Shown here: positions 10,109-18,545 of the stretch, one piece after another
Position numbering within the stretch: position 1 is the stretch's first letter
How the letters are laid out: the number at the start of each line of letters is the position of its first letter
The notes under the pieces: model-generated
Databases searched by the model: none
What the model saw: only the letters and a program-made list of their open reading frames with translations
Told to the model about the DNA's origin: nothing
Source of the DNA: Haliscomenobacter sp.
Lineage (GTDB): Bacteria; Bacteroidota; Bacteroidia; Chitinophagales; Saprospiraceae
DNA length: 64,000 nucleotides
NCBI GenBank assembly: GCA_016713275.1
Contig: JADJPL010000006.1
Span: 1-64,000 of the forward strand
Reading direction: 5' to 3'
Position numbers and translations under genes: made by a program

Positions 10109-10525
10109 TCACGGATGCGCCGCTACCCACACTTCCCCATCTGCGAATACTTCTTTTTTCCAGATAGGGACGGTTTCTTTTAGCGTATCGATGCAAAACT
10201 GGCAAGCTTCGAAAGCTGCCTGGCGATGCGGGGTGGAAACGGCAATGACCACAGGAAGTTCTCCGATATCCAGCACGCCGATCCGGTGGTGGATGACGAC
10301 GCCAAGGGCATTCCACTTGTCCCGGGCAGCTTCTGCGATCTTTCGCATTTCCTTGAGCGCCATGGGCGCGTAGGCTTCAAATTCGAGGCGAATCACCGTT
10401 TTCCCCTTTGTCGCATTTCGGACCGCTCCAACAAAGACGACGATGCCGCCCGCGCCAGGGTGGCTGGCCAGGGCGGTGCATGCCCCGGGGTCAAGGGGAG
10501 TATCTACAAGTTGAATATCCAGCAT
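10109..10525 (-). CDS. moaE: Molybdopterin synthase catalytic subunit MoaE
   Basis: Large subunit of molybdopterin synthase, which transfers sulfur from MoaD thiocarboxylate to precursor Z (cPMP). Seen: FVGAVRNATKGKTVIRLEFEAY near the N-terminus, EMRKIAEAARDKW, and IHHRIGVLDIGE followed by VVIAVSTPHRQAAFEAC and the lysine-rich VPIWKKE motif, all classical. About 138 residues from the ATG at 10525 (MLDIQLVDT); an in-frame ATG at 10546 gives a slightly longer product. No other molybdenum cofactor genes are nearby. It is convergent with the por operon and follows the aspartoacylase-like gene. Confidence 0.94.
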   Translation of the reverse strand: MLDIQLVDTPLDPGACTALASHPGAGGIVVFVGAVRNATKGKTVIRLEFEAYAPMALKEMRKIAEAARDKWNALGVVIHHRIGVLDIGELPVVIAVSTPHRQAAFEACQFCIDTLKETVPIWKKEVFADGEVWVAAHP

Positions 10526-10597
10526 AGGGCCCGCCTGCTGCGGCAATTTGGTTCGAAAACAAAATACGCCGAATCATGGCCGGGCAAAAGAAATCGG

Positions 10598-11603
10598 CTA
10601 AATCTTTATTTCTCCCTCGGAAGCCGGAACCCCCAGGTACAGGATGCGCCCGCCGGTCTGATTGATGGGGTCGGAGCTTTTTCCGATCAGGAGCCCGTCT
10701 TCGGGCGCCAGGTATTCTTTGATCAGATCGCCGAAAATATTGCGGAGCGAAGCGATAGGCTGCCCTCGATGGACCCAATCTCCCAAATTGGGTTGAACGG
10801 ACAAAATCCCTCCGGTGTCGGAGAAAACCCAATACGCGTGGCGGCAAATTGCAGGCCGGGAAAGGGGGGATTTCAATCTCCCCCTCTTCCATGCGAAGGT
10901 CGTGAAGGAGGTTATGAATGCCGGTCAGGCCGGTCCGGATGATTCCGCGCTGAAACGACTGTGGGTTACCAACCTACAGCGCAATGGAGTGAATGCCCAG
11001 CGAGTCGGCAACCCCGCGCAGGGAACCATCGCTGGGAGGGCTGTGCACGATGATGGGCGCATTTTGCAGCATCGCCATCCGGCGGGTGACGGGGTCTTCC
11101 AGGTCCGCCTTCACGTGGTAGGAGTTCTCCCTCCCAAACCCGGCCGTATGGAGATCGATCAGGTAATCGAAGTGCCGCACCAGCCGGTCGACCAGGCGGT
11201 AAGCATATACCTGAGCGGCGTTGCCGTCTTCCCGGCCGGGCATGATGGCGTTCAGGTCCGACTCTTCAAAAAAGCGCCGTTGCCGCTGCAATACTGCGGG
11301 CACGTTCATCACCGGTACCCCTACCAGCGTGCCGTGGAGGCGGGCAGGGTCAATTTCCCGAAAAAGCCGCTGGATCACCGGAATCCCGTTGATCTCGTTG
11401 CCGTGGACCGCAGCGGTAAGCCCCAGCACAGGACCCTTTTCCGTCCCTTTTGCTACGAAAACAGGAACGCTGACGGGAGTACCCATCCCATCGGTAATGA
11501 GCTGAAGCCAGAAACGGTGGATCTTTCCGGCCTGGATTTTGTTCAGTTCCAGCTGGGAAACAATAGGTACGTTTCCGGAAGTAAAAAAAGGACCGGCAGG
11601 CAT
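10598..11603 (-). CDS. Succinylglutamate desuccinylase/aspartoacylase family protein (TAG + frameshift)
   Basis: Zinc carboxypeptidase-like deacylase, about 335 residues when repaired. Seen: GLTAAVHGNEINGIPVIQRL (zinc ligands H and E), MNVPAVLQRQRRF, DLNAIMPG and YLIDLHTAGFGR (zinc His). A TAG at 10974-10976 stops the frame after LGIHSIAL, yet the same frame continues with VGNPQSFQRGIIRTGLTGI, the conserved end of the catalytic domain, where the family has Glu (GAG), so TAG replaces the catalytic-region acid. Further on, one extra base in the G-run at 10864-10869 shifts the frame before RPAICRHAYWVFSDTGG and a lipoyl-like beta domain. It is preceded by a probable ATP-grasp gene, 74 bases upstream, suggesting a ligase/hydrolase pair acting on an amide-linked metabolite. 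Confidence 0.82.
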
Positions 11604-11677
11604 AAGCGGAATACAACTTTTGGGTTAATGCCCTAAAGTAGGCAATCAGCCGGAAAAAAGAGGCATCAAGCGGCGCC

Positions 11678-13138
11678 TTACTGAAGAATTTCGTTGAGCA
11701 GGGCCGGATCGTCGTTCAGGGATTTGAACAACCGCATCCGGAACCGGCCCTGTTTGTTGAGCAGGGTATCGGCCATTTTATCAATGGCGACCGTAGAGAG
11801 GACGGTTTGGATATAGGCTTCGATCAAATCGTCTACGCCGATCCCGAGTTTGTTGAAATCCCTTCGGTCCATGAGTACCAGGCGGTTGGTGTCGCTATCC
11901 CAGGTGCCATCTGGATTTTTGATCGAGAGGTTGGTGCCCAGCATATCCCAGGAATCGCCGCCGGCGTCAATCTCGTCTTCCAGGGGTTTTCTGGCCCGGC
12001 GGGCGTATACGCAAAGCGGCAGCAACCCGTTCTCTGTGGAGCTGATCATCATACGCACATCGGCGACAAAGGTTTTACCTTTGGAATTGGGCATGGTACC
12101 CACGTGGTAGAGTTTTCCGGAGGAAGTAGTAGAGCTCCACTGGTAGTTGCCGATGAGGCTTTGCACGATGAAGCGGTCGTAGCGAAAATCCTGTTCCATA
12201 AAAGCGTCCAGTTCCGCTTCGGAGACGATGGTGAACACGCCCTGACCGGCATTGCTGTAGGGGATTTTAACCACGGCTTGTCCGCCCAGGGTTTTTACCC
12301 AAAGGGGAATCTCCTCTTTGCTGACATCCCAGATGGTATGCGGCGTATTGATCTTCAGCCCCATTTCTTCCAGTTCGGCATTGAAGAAATCATAGGCTTT
12401 GGCGGCGACCATCTTGTTGCGCCCGCCCGCCAGGCAAGCCAGGGTGGGGTTGAGGATGCGGGTCTTGGTATGCAGCGGAATCCGGTTCCAGGGGCGTTGG
12501 GTTACATAGCGAAAGGCGGCACGGATAGGAACCCAGGCGCCTTCGGCGTCCCGTACTTCCAGAACACCGTCTACAAACCGCATGGGCAGGTTGGAATCGT
12601 CCTGGAAACAGGGCACAAAATAAACCGGCTCCTGAAACACATCGGCGATAACGGCAGCATAGCCGGATACCTCCATGAAGTTTTTGTCGTACAAAACGGC
12701 CAGCCCGCCTTGCACCGGCAAGCGTTTGCGTTGGAGAAAAGGCGCAAACGTCCGCTCGACCAGCCGCCGGTAACTCCCTTGCTCCTGGTGATCCTCCAGA
12801 AGGGGCATGGATTTCTGGCCGGAAGGGCAGGAGTTGTTCTCGATGATCACCATCTGCCGTTTGCCTCCGGCGGAGGTCACGTTGAGCAGATCTGCTCCAG
12901 CCCACAGGAAGTGACGGCAGTTGTAGGACAGCAAGTCCAGCAGGTACTGGCGCTTCACCTTGGGGTGCAGGTGGCAATACCGGTTAACGATGCGTTCCTG
13001 GTCGAGGTTGAAGAAAAAAGCAACCGATGTGTGAATCGTAGCGTGGAGGGCTTTGGGGTACCAATGCTTGTGCGCTTCGAACTCTCCCGGCCGGACAAGC
13101 GTAGTCAGTTGGGCAGACGTGAATTCAGCAGTTGCCAT
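11678..13138 (-). CDS. Probable ATP-grasp protein of unknown substrate
   Basis: Soluble protein of 486 residues without a signal peptide. Seen: a segment resembling an ATP-grasp core: AVVKIPYSNAGQGVFTI (lysine plus glycine-rich loop), RFIVQSLIG (hinge-like strand) and FVADVRMMI followed by VYARRARKPL, with an N-terminal part containing VIIENNSCPSGQKSMP. Family assignment is by motif pattern only. ATP-grasp enzymes ligate carboxylates to amines or thiols. The next gene on the same strand is a desuccinylase/aspartoacylase homologue, an arrangement also seen near RimK-type ligases. No frameshift is apparent. The substrate is not predictable. Confidence 0.7.
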   Translation of the reverse strand: MATAEFTSAQLTTLVRPGEFEAHKHWYPKALHATIHTSVAFFFNLDQERIVNRYCHLHPKVKRQYLLDLLSYNCRHFLWAGADLLNVTSAGGKRQMVIIENNSCPSGQKSMPLLEDHQEQGSYRRLVERTFAPFLQRKRLPVQGGLAVLYDKNFMEVSGYAAVIADVFQEPVYFVPCFQDDSNLPMRFVDGVLEVRDAEGAWVPIRAAFRYVTQRPWNRIPLHTKTRILNPTLACLAGGRNKMVAAKAYDFFNAELEEMGLKINTPHTIWDVSKEEIPLWVKTLGGQAVVKIPYSNAGQGVFTIVSEAELDAFMEQDFRYDRFIVQSLIGNYQWSSTTSSGKLYHVGTMPNSKGKTFVADVRMMISSTENGLLPLCVYARRARKPLEDEIDAGGDSWDMLGTNLSIKNPDGTWDSDTNRLVLMDRRDFNKLGIGVDDLIEAYIQTVLSTVAIDKMADTLLNKQGRFRMRLFKSLNDDPALLNEILQ

Positions 13139-13254
13139 CCAGATCAGAATTAATGGAAAAGGAAGTTAAATTAGTTGCGCCAAATCGCCGCAAAGTAACA
13201 GCGAATTCCCCACTAAATGAACTGGATGGCGTTAAATTTAGAGCCTGAGCGCCA

Positions 13255-13416
13255 TTAAGTCAGCTCATCTTCGTTTTGTAAAAGCCAATGTTTCGGGTTG
13301 TTGTACTTGGGTTTCTCCCGAACCAGCTTTTTGCGTTTCAGCTTTGATTCTGTTTGCTGGTCATTTGCTGTTGGTTGCTGGTCCTTCCGTTTGGGATCTT
13401 TTTTCTTTTTCAGCAT
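13255..13416 (-). CDS. Small lysine-rich hypothetical protein
   Basis: Possible 53-residue basic protein starting MLKKKKDPKRKD and ending PKHWLLQNEDELT, with mixed Lys/Gln/Asn content. No family recognised. It has a plausible length for a small ribosome- or nucleic-acid-associated protein, but there is no homology evidence, and it lies beside repeat-rich intergenic DNA. It may be spurious. Confidence 0.3.
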   Translation of the reverse strand: MLKKKKDPKRKDQQPTANDQQTESKLKRKKLVREKPKYNNPKHWLLQNEDELT

Positions 13417-13670
13417 GATACCACTTTTTCGCGCAAAAATGCAAAGCATTTTTGAATTGCGCGAAATTTTTTTTCATCCCTTTTGTTTTTTCTATCTTGC
13501 TGAAAACCAATTTATCCACTGCGGAATAGAAAAATACTTGGTTTTGTGCGACTAAAGGCGGGTTCCTCCTTCCGCTCAATGGGAGATTGTTCAAAAAAAG
13601 GTGGTATAACCTCTTCATGGTTTACGGTCCTGCTAAAAAGAGTATCCGATTACGTCCGGAAAGTCTGGTT

Positions 13671-13862
13671 GGAGGCAGAGCCTCTACGTAGAGTGGGTCC
13701 GAGGCGGAGCCCACAGCTGTCTGGAACCCGTTAGTGAGCCATGAAATTAGGAACGCCGGTCAGGGGACCGGCAGATAGTTCCGCACGGAATCTGATCCCG
13801 CTAATTGCGGGACGGCGAACAGGTTCCTCTTTTTTCTACCTCTTAAGCAGGTTCCAGACAGC
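13671..13862. repeat. Dispersed hairpin repeat, copy B, flanked by 13-bp inverted repeats
   Basis: The noncoding stretch from about 13450 to 14066 contains GGAGGC/GCCTC hairpins (13671-13684 and 13694-13713), then an element bounded by GCTGTCTGGAACC (13716-13728) and its exact reverse complement (13850-13862). Inside are GCCGGTC-AGGG-GACCGGC (about 13755-13772), ATAGTTCCGCACGGAATCTG, the stem TCCCGC-TAATT-GCGGGA, and GGCGAACAG. The same order of modules occurs in copies A, C and D. No protein is encoded here. Confidence 0.85.
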
Positions 13863-13940
13863 ATTGGGCGGAGCCTCGAACCAGGGTTTTGAATAGTCTC
13901 AAGGCTATAGTCCGGTCACCCCTCCGAGGTTGATCGTTGT

Positions 13941-14075
13941 CCTGTCCCCCGTCTCTCCCCCGTCCCCGTCTCTCCCCGTCTCTCCGTCTCCCGTCCCCCG
14001 TCTCTCCGTCTCCCGTCCCCGTCTCTCCGTCCCCCCGTCCCCGTTCCTCCGTCCCCCGTCCCTCCGTCACTCCGT
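13941..14075. repeat. Pyrimidine-rich CCGTCTC low-complexity array
   Basis: About 135 bases built almost only from short words such as CCGTCTCT, CCCGTCC and CCGTCCC. The array reaches the stop codon (14067-14069) of the minus-strand phosphoesterase gene, so the last codons of that gene lie in or next to the array. It is one of several microsatellite-like arrays at gene ends in this window. Confidence 0.85.
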
Positions 14076-16472
14076 GCGGATAAACGCGGCCCTTCTGGGG
14101 GCGGGCATTGCGGATTGCTCCCCCCGGACGGCCTTCCAGATGATTTCGTTGAACAGTAAATCGGGCGCTTGGTCTTCTTTGTCGAGGTTCAGCGCGAAGG
14201 ATTGATCGGAAAGCCGGGTATGGTAGGCATTCCGGGCGTCGAGATCGATCCGGGCAGGCACATGGGTGAATGGCGTCAGATCGGGCGTTTTGGTGAAGCA
14301 GGCATACATGGGGCGGGCGGCTGCGTCGTATTGGGTCATCGGAGGAAGCCCGAGGATCAGCTCGATGGTACGAAGCATGGAGGCCGTGGAGTACATGCTG
14401 TGTTCTACGTGTTTGCGTTTGGTATAGGGGCTGATCACCAAAGCCGGCGACCGGTGGGCGTCAACGTGATCCGGGCCGTTCTGCGCGTCGTCTTCCAGGA
14501 TAAAAATGGCGGTCTCTTTCCAGATCGGGCTTTTGGATAAATACTCCACAAACAGGCCGACCGCCAGATCGTTGTCGGCTACCATAGCAGCCGGGGTAGG
14601 CGCGCCCCCGCGGGCGCCCGCCGTGTGATCGTTGCCAAACCGGACGATGTTGAGCCGCGTCAGCGCATTGGCCTGCAGCAACGAATCAAAGTCGGCCTTC
14701 CACCGTTCAAACCTGAAAATATCCTGGATGCTCAGGTTGTATCCCGGAAAAGTCGGGCTGGCGTGGCCTTTCAAAGACTCCAGGTAGGTTTGGTCGAGGT
14801 TGGCAAATTCGCCGTAGGTGCGGTAACTCACCCCTTTCCGCTTGGCGTTGTCCCACAGGAAGCCCGTTTTGGGATAGGCGATGGGCCGGCTGCCTTCGTA
14901 GTCGTAGGTACCGCCTCGTCCGCCATAACTGGTAGGCCAGGTTTTTTCGACATAGTCGTTCGCATAGGCGCCCGTGGACCAGTTGTGACCATCGGCGCTT
15001 ACTTCGGCGTCGACGTAAAAGTTGTCCAGCAGCGCAAATTCCCTTGCCAGGGCGTGCTGGTTGGGGGTTACCGAATCCGGGAACAGGCACAGCGACGGGT
15101 CGCCATTGCCCTGCGGCATATCGCCGAAGACCTGGTCGTAGGTGCGGTTTTCCTTGATAATGTAAAAAACGTACTTGATCGGGGAAGGCTTACCCACTTC
15201 CATGGGGATGGGATTGCCGAATTCGCCCTCGGCGTGCAATTCCTTTTCCTTGGAATAGGGCGTATTTTCGTACACCCAACGGGTATAATTGACGATATCG
15301 ATCGCATCCGGCTGCGGGACTATAGATAGCGATCCCTTGAAAAGCCCGCCAATATACTGGGTTTCAGGAGTGCGGCGGGTAACCGGATCGGGGCCTTTCG
15401 GGTTGGCCATGGAGCCGGTATTGCCTTTGCCGTTGGCCACGTACACCTGCTCATTGGCTACCCGTACCGAAGTGGGATACCATCCGGTAGGGATAAAGCC
15501 TTCGGACCTGGATTTACCTTTCGCAGACACATCGAACACTGCCAGACAGTTGTTATCGGCGTTGGCTACGTACAGGGTTTTTCCATCCGGCGTAAGGGCG
15601 AGGGAATTGGCGGTGCTTCCGGTCGGCGCATTCGGATATAGCGAGGTCGTGATCAGCTCCGACATTTTTCCCTGCTTCAGGTCTACCACGGCTACGGCAT
15701 TATCGTCGGCGCAGGCGACGTACAGCAAAGAGCCATCCGGGCTCAGCGCCATCTCGTTGGGGTGAAGGGCAACAGGAATGGTGGACGCGATCTTTTGCGT
15801 CTTGATGTCATACACCGCAATGGCCGCGCCTCCCCAGAGGGAAATGTACAATTGGGTTTGGTCTTTTGAAAGCAGGCAGGCATAAGCTTCTGCCGCCAGG
15901 TCTACCCGGTTCGTCAGTTTTCTGGAGGCAATATCGGCAACAAACAAGCCGGAGCGGCCGTCCTTACTCACGGTATATACCGTTTTCCCTTCGGCGTCCA
16001 CGGCAATTCCCGCCGGAGAGATATTGTCGTTGGGCCAAGGTCTGGCGAGCGCGATGGAATCGCGGTACGTCAGGCTGCTGCCGTTAAAATCGTAGATCCG
16101 GATGCAGTTATCGTAGCCCACGGAGGCGTACAAGGTTTTTTCTCCCGGATGCCAGGCCAGTCCATACCAGGCTTTGGGAATGGAGAGCTCCTGAAGTACT
16201 TTTTTCGACTCCAGGTCGACCACCGTGAGGCTGTGGGCGCTTTGCCCGTTGTTGGTAGCGATGGCCCGTTTGCCATCGGCAGTGAGCAGGATCTGAAGAG
16301 GCAGGTCGCCCAATGGGAGGTGCTCGCCCACCGGCGTCAGAGACCACCCGTTAGGCAAGCCGATCCGCTTGGGGGGCGTCATTTGTTTGGAGGCTATTTT
16401 GGTTGCCTGTTGATCGCAGGCAGAAAACAACATAGCGAAGAACAAGAATGGAAGGAACAGTGTCTGGCGCAT
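14067..16472 (-). CDS. YncE-like propeller fused to phosphoesterase, lipoprotein
   Basis: Exported lipoprotein of 801 residues. Seen: lipoprotein signal (FAMLFSACDQQ), an N-terminal YVTN/YncE-type beta-propeller (about residues 40-350; blades such as ADGKRAIATNNG, PDGSLLYVACADDNAVAVVDL and PDGKTLYVANADNNCLAVFD), then a phosphoesterase domain of the alkaline-phosphatase superfamily (about 410-760) opened by YIIKENRTYDQVFGDM and continuing with DAEVSADGHNWSTGAYANDY and ILEDDAQNGPDHVDAHRSP. The architecture is known in Bacteroidota as bifunctional YncE/alkaline phosphatase family proteins; the second domain resembles acid phosphatase and phospholipase C relatives. Substrate unknown. The gene is intact and probably monocistronic. 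Confidence 0.9.
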   Translation of the reverse strand: MRQTLFLPFLFFAMLFSACDQQATKIASKQMTPPKRIGLPNGWSLTPVGEHLPLGDLPLQILLTADGKRAIATNNGQSAHSLTVVDLESKKVLQELSIPKAWYGLAWHPGEKTLYASVGYDNCIRIYDFNGSSLTYRDSIALARPWPNDNISPAGIAVDAEGKTVYTVSKDGRSGLFVADIASRKLTNRVDLAAEAYACLLSKDQTQLYISLWGGAAIAVYDIKTQKIASTIPVALHPNEMALSPDGSLLYVACADDNAVAVVDLKQGKMSELITTSLYPNAPTGSTANSLALTPDGKTLYVANADNNCLAVFDVSAKGKSRSEGFIPTGWYPTSVRVANEQVYVANGKGNTGSMANPKGPDPVTRRTPETQYIGGLFKGSLSIVPQPDAIDIVNYTRWVYENTPYSKEKELHAEGEFGNPIPMEVGKPSPIKYVFYIIKENRTYDQVFGDMPQGNGDPSLCLFPDSVTPNQHALAREFALLDNFYVDAEVSADGHNWSTGAYANDYVEKTWPTSYGGRGGTYDYEGSRPIAYPKTGFLWDNAKRKGVSYRTYGEFANLDQTYLESLKGHASPTFPGYNLSIQDIFRFERWKADFDSLLQANALTRLNIVRFGNDHTAGARGGAPTPAAMVADNDLAVGLFVEYLSKSPIWKETAIFILEDDAQNGPDHVDAHRSPALVISPYTKRKHVEHSMYSTASMLRTIELILGLPPMTQYDAAARPMYACFTKTPDLTPFTHVPARIDLDARNAYHTRLSDQSFALNLDKEDQAPDLLFNEIIWKAVRGEQSAMPAPRRAAFIRTE

Positions 16473-16593
16473 GGATAAGCTTTTTTGTGAAGTTAGGGTT
16501 TATTGCCTCCCTGTCGGGAATGTTTCACGTAAAATTTTCGTGAACTTTAATCGGGAAGTCCCGGAATATACCGGGCGGCCCGGATATTCCTTT

Positions 16594-16601
16594 TACTTTT
16601 G
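16594..16601 (+). promoter_or_regulatory. Bacteroidota-type -7 box upstream of mtnA
   Basis: TACTTTTG fits the Bacteroidota -7 consensus TAnnTTTG and lies about 25 bases before the mtnA ATG. No clear TTTG -33 element is visible. Assigned by consensus only. Confidence 0.45.
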
Positions 16602-16625
16602 CCCGGTTCATAAGAAAAATGCAGC

Positions 16626-17735
16626 ATGAAAATCAACGGCGTTTCCTACCGGACTATTTGGACGGAAGGCGATCTTCCCGAAGCGGTCTATACCTTTGAC
16701 CAGCGCTTGCTCCCGTTTGAGCTAAAAAAAGCAGTTTTGCGAACTTCCGAAGACGCCGCGCTCGCCATCGAGCAGATGTTGGTTCGGGGGGCGCCCCTGA
16801 TCGGGGCTACTGCTGCGTTTGGATTCTATCTCGCCGCCCGGGAAGCCCCGGAAGGAGAAGCGGGGTGGGTTTACCTTCAGGAACGCGCGGCCCGGTTGCG
16901 CCAAACCCGGCCTACCGCCGTGGATCTGTTCCATGCCATTGACCTGTCTGTGCGGGCAACGGCGCCCGCCCGTGCCAAAGCGGATCGGATCCGGCTCGCG
17001 CTGCAGGCAGCGCTGGACTTTGCCAACGCAAGCGCGGAGCAATGCCGCCAGATCGGGCTTCATGGGTTGGAGTTGATCCGGGCTATTGCCGAAAAAAAGC
17101 CGGGGCAGCCGGTTCAAATCCTCACCCATTGCAATGCCGGATGGCTGGCCTGTATCGATTTCGGCACGGCCACCGCGCCCATTTATGCCGCCCACGACCT
17201 GGGCATTCCCGTCCACGTCTGGGTAGACGAAACCCGGCCAAGAAATCAGGGCAGCAAAATCACCGCGTTTGAACTGGGGCAGCACGGCGTTCCGCATACG
17301 GTCATCCCCGACAACGCCGGCGGCCACCTCATGCAACACGGCATGGTGGATCTGGTCTTGGTAGGGACCGACCGCACCACCCGTCTGGGCGATGTAGCCA
17401 ATAAAATCGGTACCTACCTCAAAGCGCTCGCGGCTAACGACAACGGCGTGCCTTTCTACGTTGGGCTGCCGTCCAGCTCGCTCGACTTTTCCCTCCGGGA
17501 TGGCCTGAAGGAGATCCCCATTGAGGAGCGGAGCGACGCAGAGGTGAAATATTTTTGGGGGATGGAGGACGGGCAAATCCGACAGGTACTAACCATGCCG
17601 GAGGAGAGCGCAGCAGCAAATTACGGGTTTGATGTCACCCCTGCCCGCTTGGTCACCGGGCTGATCACCGAACGCGGCATTTGCCCGGCGAGCGAGGAGG
17701 GTATCTTATCGTTGTTCCCCGAGAGGGGCGAATAG
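16626..17735 (+). CDS. mtnA: S-methyl-5-thioribose-1-phosphate isomerase
   Basis: Methionine-salvage isomerase converting 5-methylthioribose-1-phosphate to 5-methylthioribulose-1-phosphate, 369 residues, normal for the eIF2B-like family. Seen: VRGAPLIGATAAFGFYLA, the catalytic cysteine in ILTHCNAGWLACIDFGTA, the conserved WVDETRPRNQGSKITAFEL, and the catalytic aspartate in LVLVGTDRTTRLGDVANKIG, then YVGLPSSSLDF. A class II aldolase-type gene begins 16 bases downstream and could supply the next, dehydratase step. Related aldose isomerases acting on ribose-1,5-bisphosphate share the fold, but the motifs fit MtnA well. Confidence 0.95.
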   Translation: MKINGVSYRTIWTEGDLPEAVYTFDQRLLPFELKKAVLRTSEDAALAIEQMLVRGAPLIGATAAFGFYLAAREAPEGEAGWVYLQERAARLRQTRPTAVDLFHAIDLSVRATAPARAKADRIRLALQAALDFANASAEQCRQIGLHGLELIRAIAEKKPGQPVQILTHCNAGWLACIDFGTATAPIYAAHDLGIPVHVWVDETRPRNQGSKITAFELGQHGVPHTVIPDNAGGHLMQHGMVDLVLVGTDRTTRLGDVANKIGTYLKALAANDNGVPFYVGLPSSSLDFSLRDGLKEIPIEERSDAEVKYFWGMEDGQIRQVLTMPEESAAANYGFDVTPARLVTGLITERGICPASEEGILSLFPERGE

Positions 17736-17751
17736 AAAAATAGCAGACGGG

Positions 17752-18360
17752 ATGCAGACTGACGAAGGGTATATCAAATTTCAGGCGCACTGGACGCAGA
17801 CACCGCCGTTCCCTGACGGGGAGATAGAAGAACTCGCCTATTGGAGGCAACGCTGTTTTGAGGAAGGATGGATAGGGGCATATCCCGATGGGATCGGATT
17901 TGGCAACATCAGCTGCCGCAGCGGCGATACCGGTCCGTTTTTAATCACCGGTTCGGCTACCGGAAACTTTCCGGTTTTGAGCCCAGTGCATTTTGCTCTG
18001 GTCACTAAAGTGAACCACCAGGGCAACGAGCTTTGGTGCTCCGGACCTGCGATTGCCTCCTCCGAGTCGATGAGCCATGCCGCCGTATATGAAGCCTGCC
18101 CGGAGGTAAACGGCGTCATCCATATTCATCACCTGGCCATGTGGAACCGCCTCATGGAGGCCGGATGGGCTACCGACCCGGGGGCCACCTATGGCTCTCC
18201 GGAAATGGCGGAGTCCATTCTGCGGCTGCTCCGGGAAACCGATATCCGCGACCGGAAGATCTTTGCCATGCGAGATCACTACGAAGGCGTTTTTGCTTTC
18301 GGAACTACGTTGGAGGAGGCGTTTGAAGGGTTGATGACGTTTAGGGGTTTAGGCGTTTAG
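17752..18360 (+). CDS. Class II aldolase/adducin family protein (MtnB-like?)
   Basis: Zinc-dependent class II aldolase/adducin fold, 202 residues. Seen: FGNISCR near residue 43, ITGSATGNFPVLSP, the acid in SSESMSHAAVYE, and the metal-binding VIHIHHLAMW, with a late histidine in FAMRDHYEGVFAFG. The position directly after mtnA suggests a methylthioribulose-1-phosphate dehydratase role, but the sequence is not a close textbook MtnB, so this is an inference from context. Its last residues (MTFRGLGV) are encoded by a TTTAGGGG-like repeat that leads into hairpin copy C, so the native C-terminus may have been altered. Confidence 0.8.
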   Translation: MQTDEGYIKFQAHWTQTPPFPDGEIEELAYWRQRCFEEGWIGAYPDGIGFGNISCRSGDTGPFLITGSATGNFPVLSPVHFALVTKVNHQGNELWCSGPAIASSESMSHAAVYEACPEVNGVIHIHHLAMWNRLMEAGWATDPGATYGSPEMAESILRLLRETDIRDRKIFAMRDHYEGVFAFGTTLEEAFEGLMTFRGLGV

Positions 18361-18471
18361 GGGTTAGGGCGTGCGCCGGTCGGGGGACCGGCGTATAGTT
18401 CCGCCAGGAATCTGAGGATTCCTGCGAACAGCGTATAGTTTCGCCAGGAATCTGAGGATTCCTGCGAACAG
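18339..18471. repeat. Dispersed hairpin repeat, copy C, with tandem 40-base module
   Basis: It starts with GTTTAGGGG-type repeats overlapping the aldolase stop codon, then GCCGGTC-GGGG-GACCGGC (18375-18392). The following 40-base module, ATAGTTCCGC + CAGGAATC-TGAG-GATTCCTG + GCGAACA, is present twice in tandem (18391-18430 and 18431-18470) with a single C/T difference, followed by a partial third piece (GATTCCTGCGAA). The inner stem is unlike that of copies A and B in sequence but forms an equally perfect hairpin. Confidence 0.87.
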
Positions 18472-18545
18472 ATTCCTGCGAAAAGCGGGGGGGCAAAAGG
18501 CGCGGGGCATGAATAGCCTTACGCCTTAAGCCCTGCGCCTTTTTA

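Noticed and set aside
10974..10976. TAG read as pyrrolysine, or the 4751 TAA as recoding
   Set aside because: No pyrrolysine genes are seen, the positions correspond to conserved acid or aromatic residues, and the window has many other sequence errors.
11807..13153. 448-residue plus-strand open frame opposite the ATP-grasp gene
   Set aside because: It is antisense and contains only low-complexity, His/Gly-rich sequence, while the minus strand has coherent motifs.
18339..18369. TTTAGGGG telomere-like repeat
   Set aside because: Only a few imperfect units; the chromosomal context and other bacterial repeats make a telomere function unlikely.
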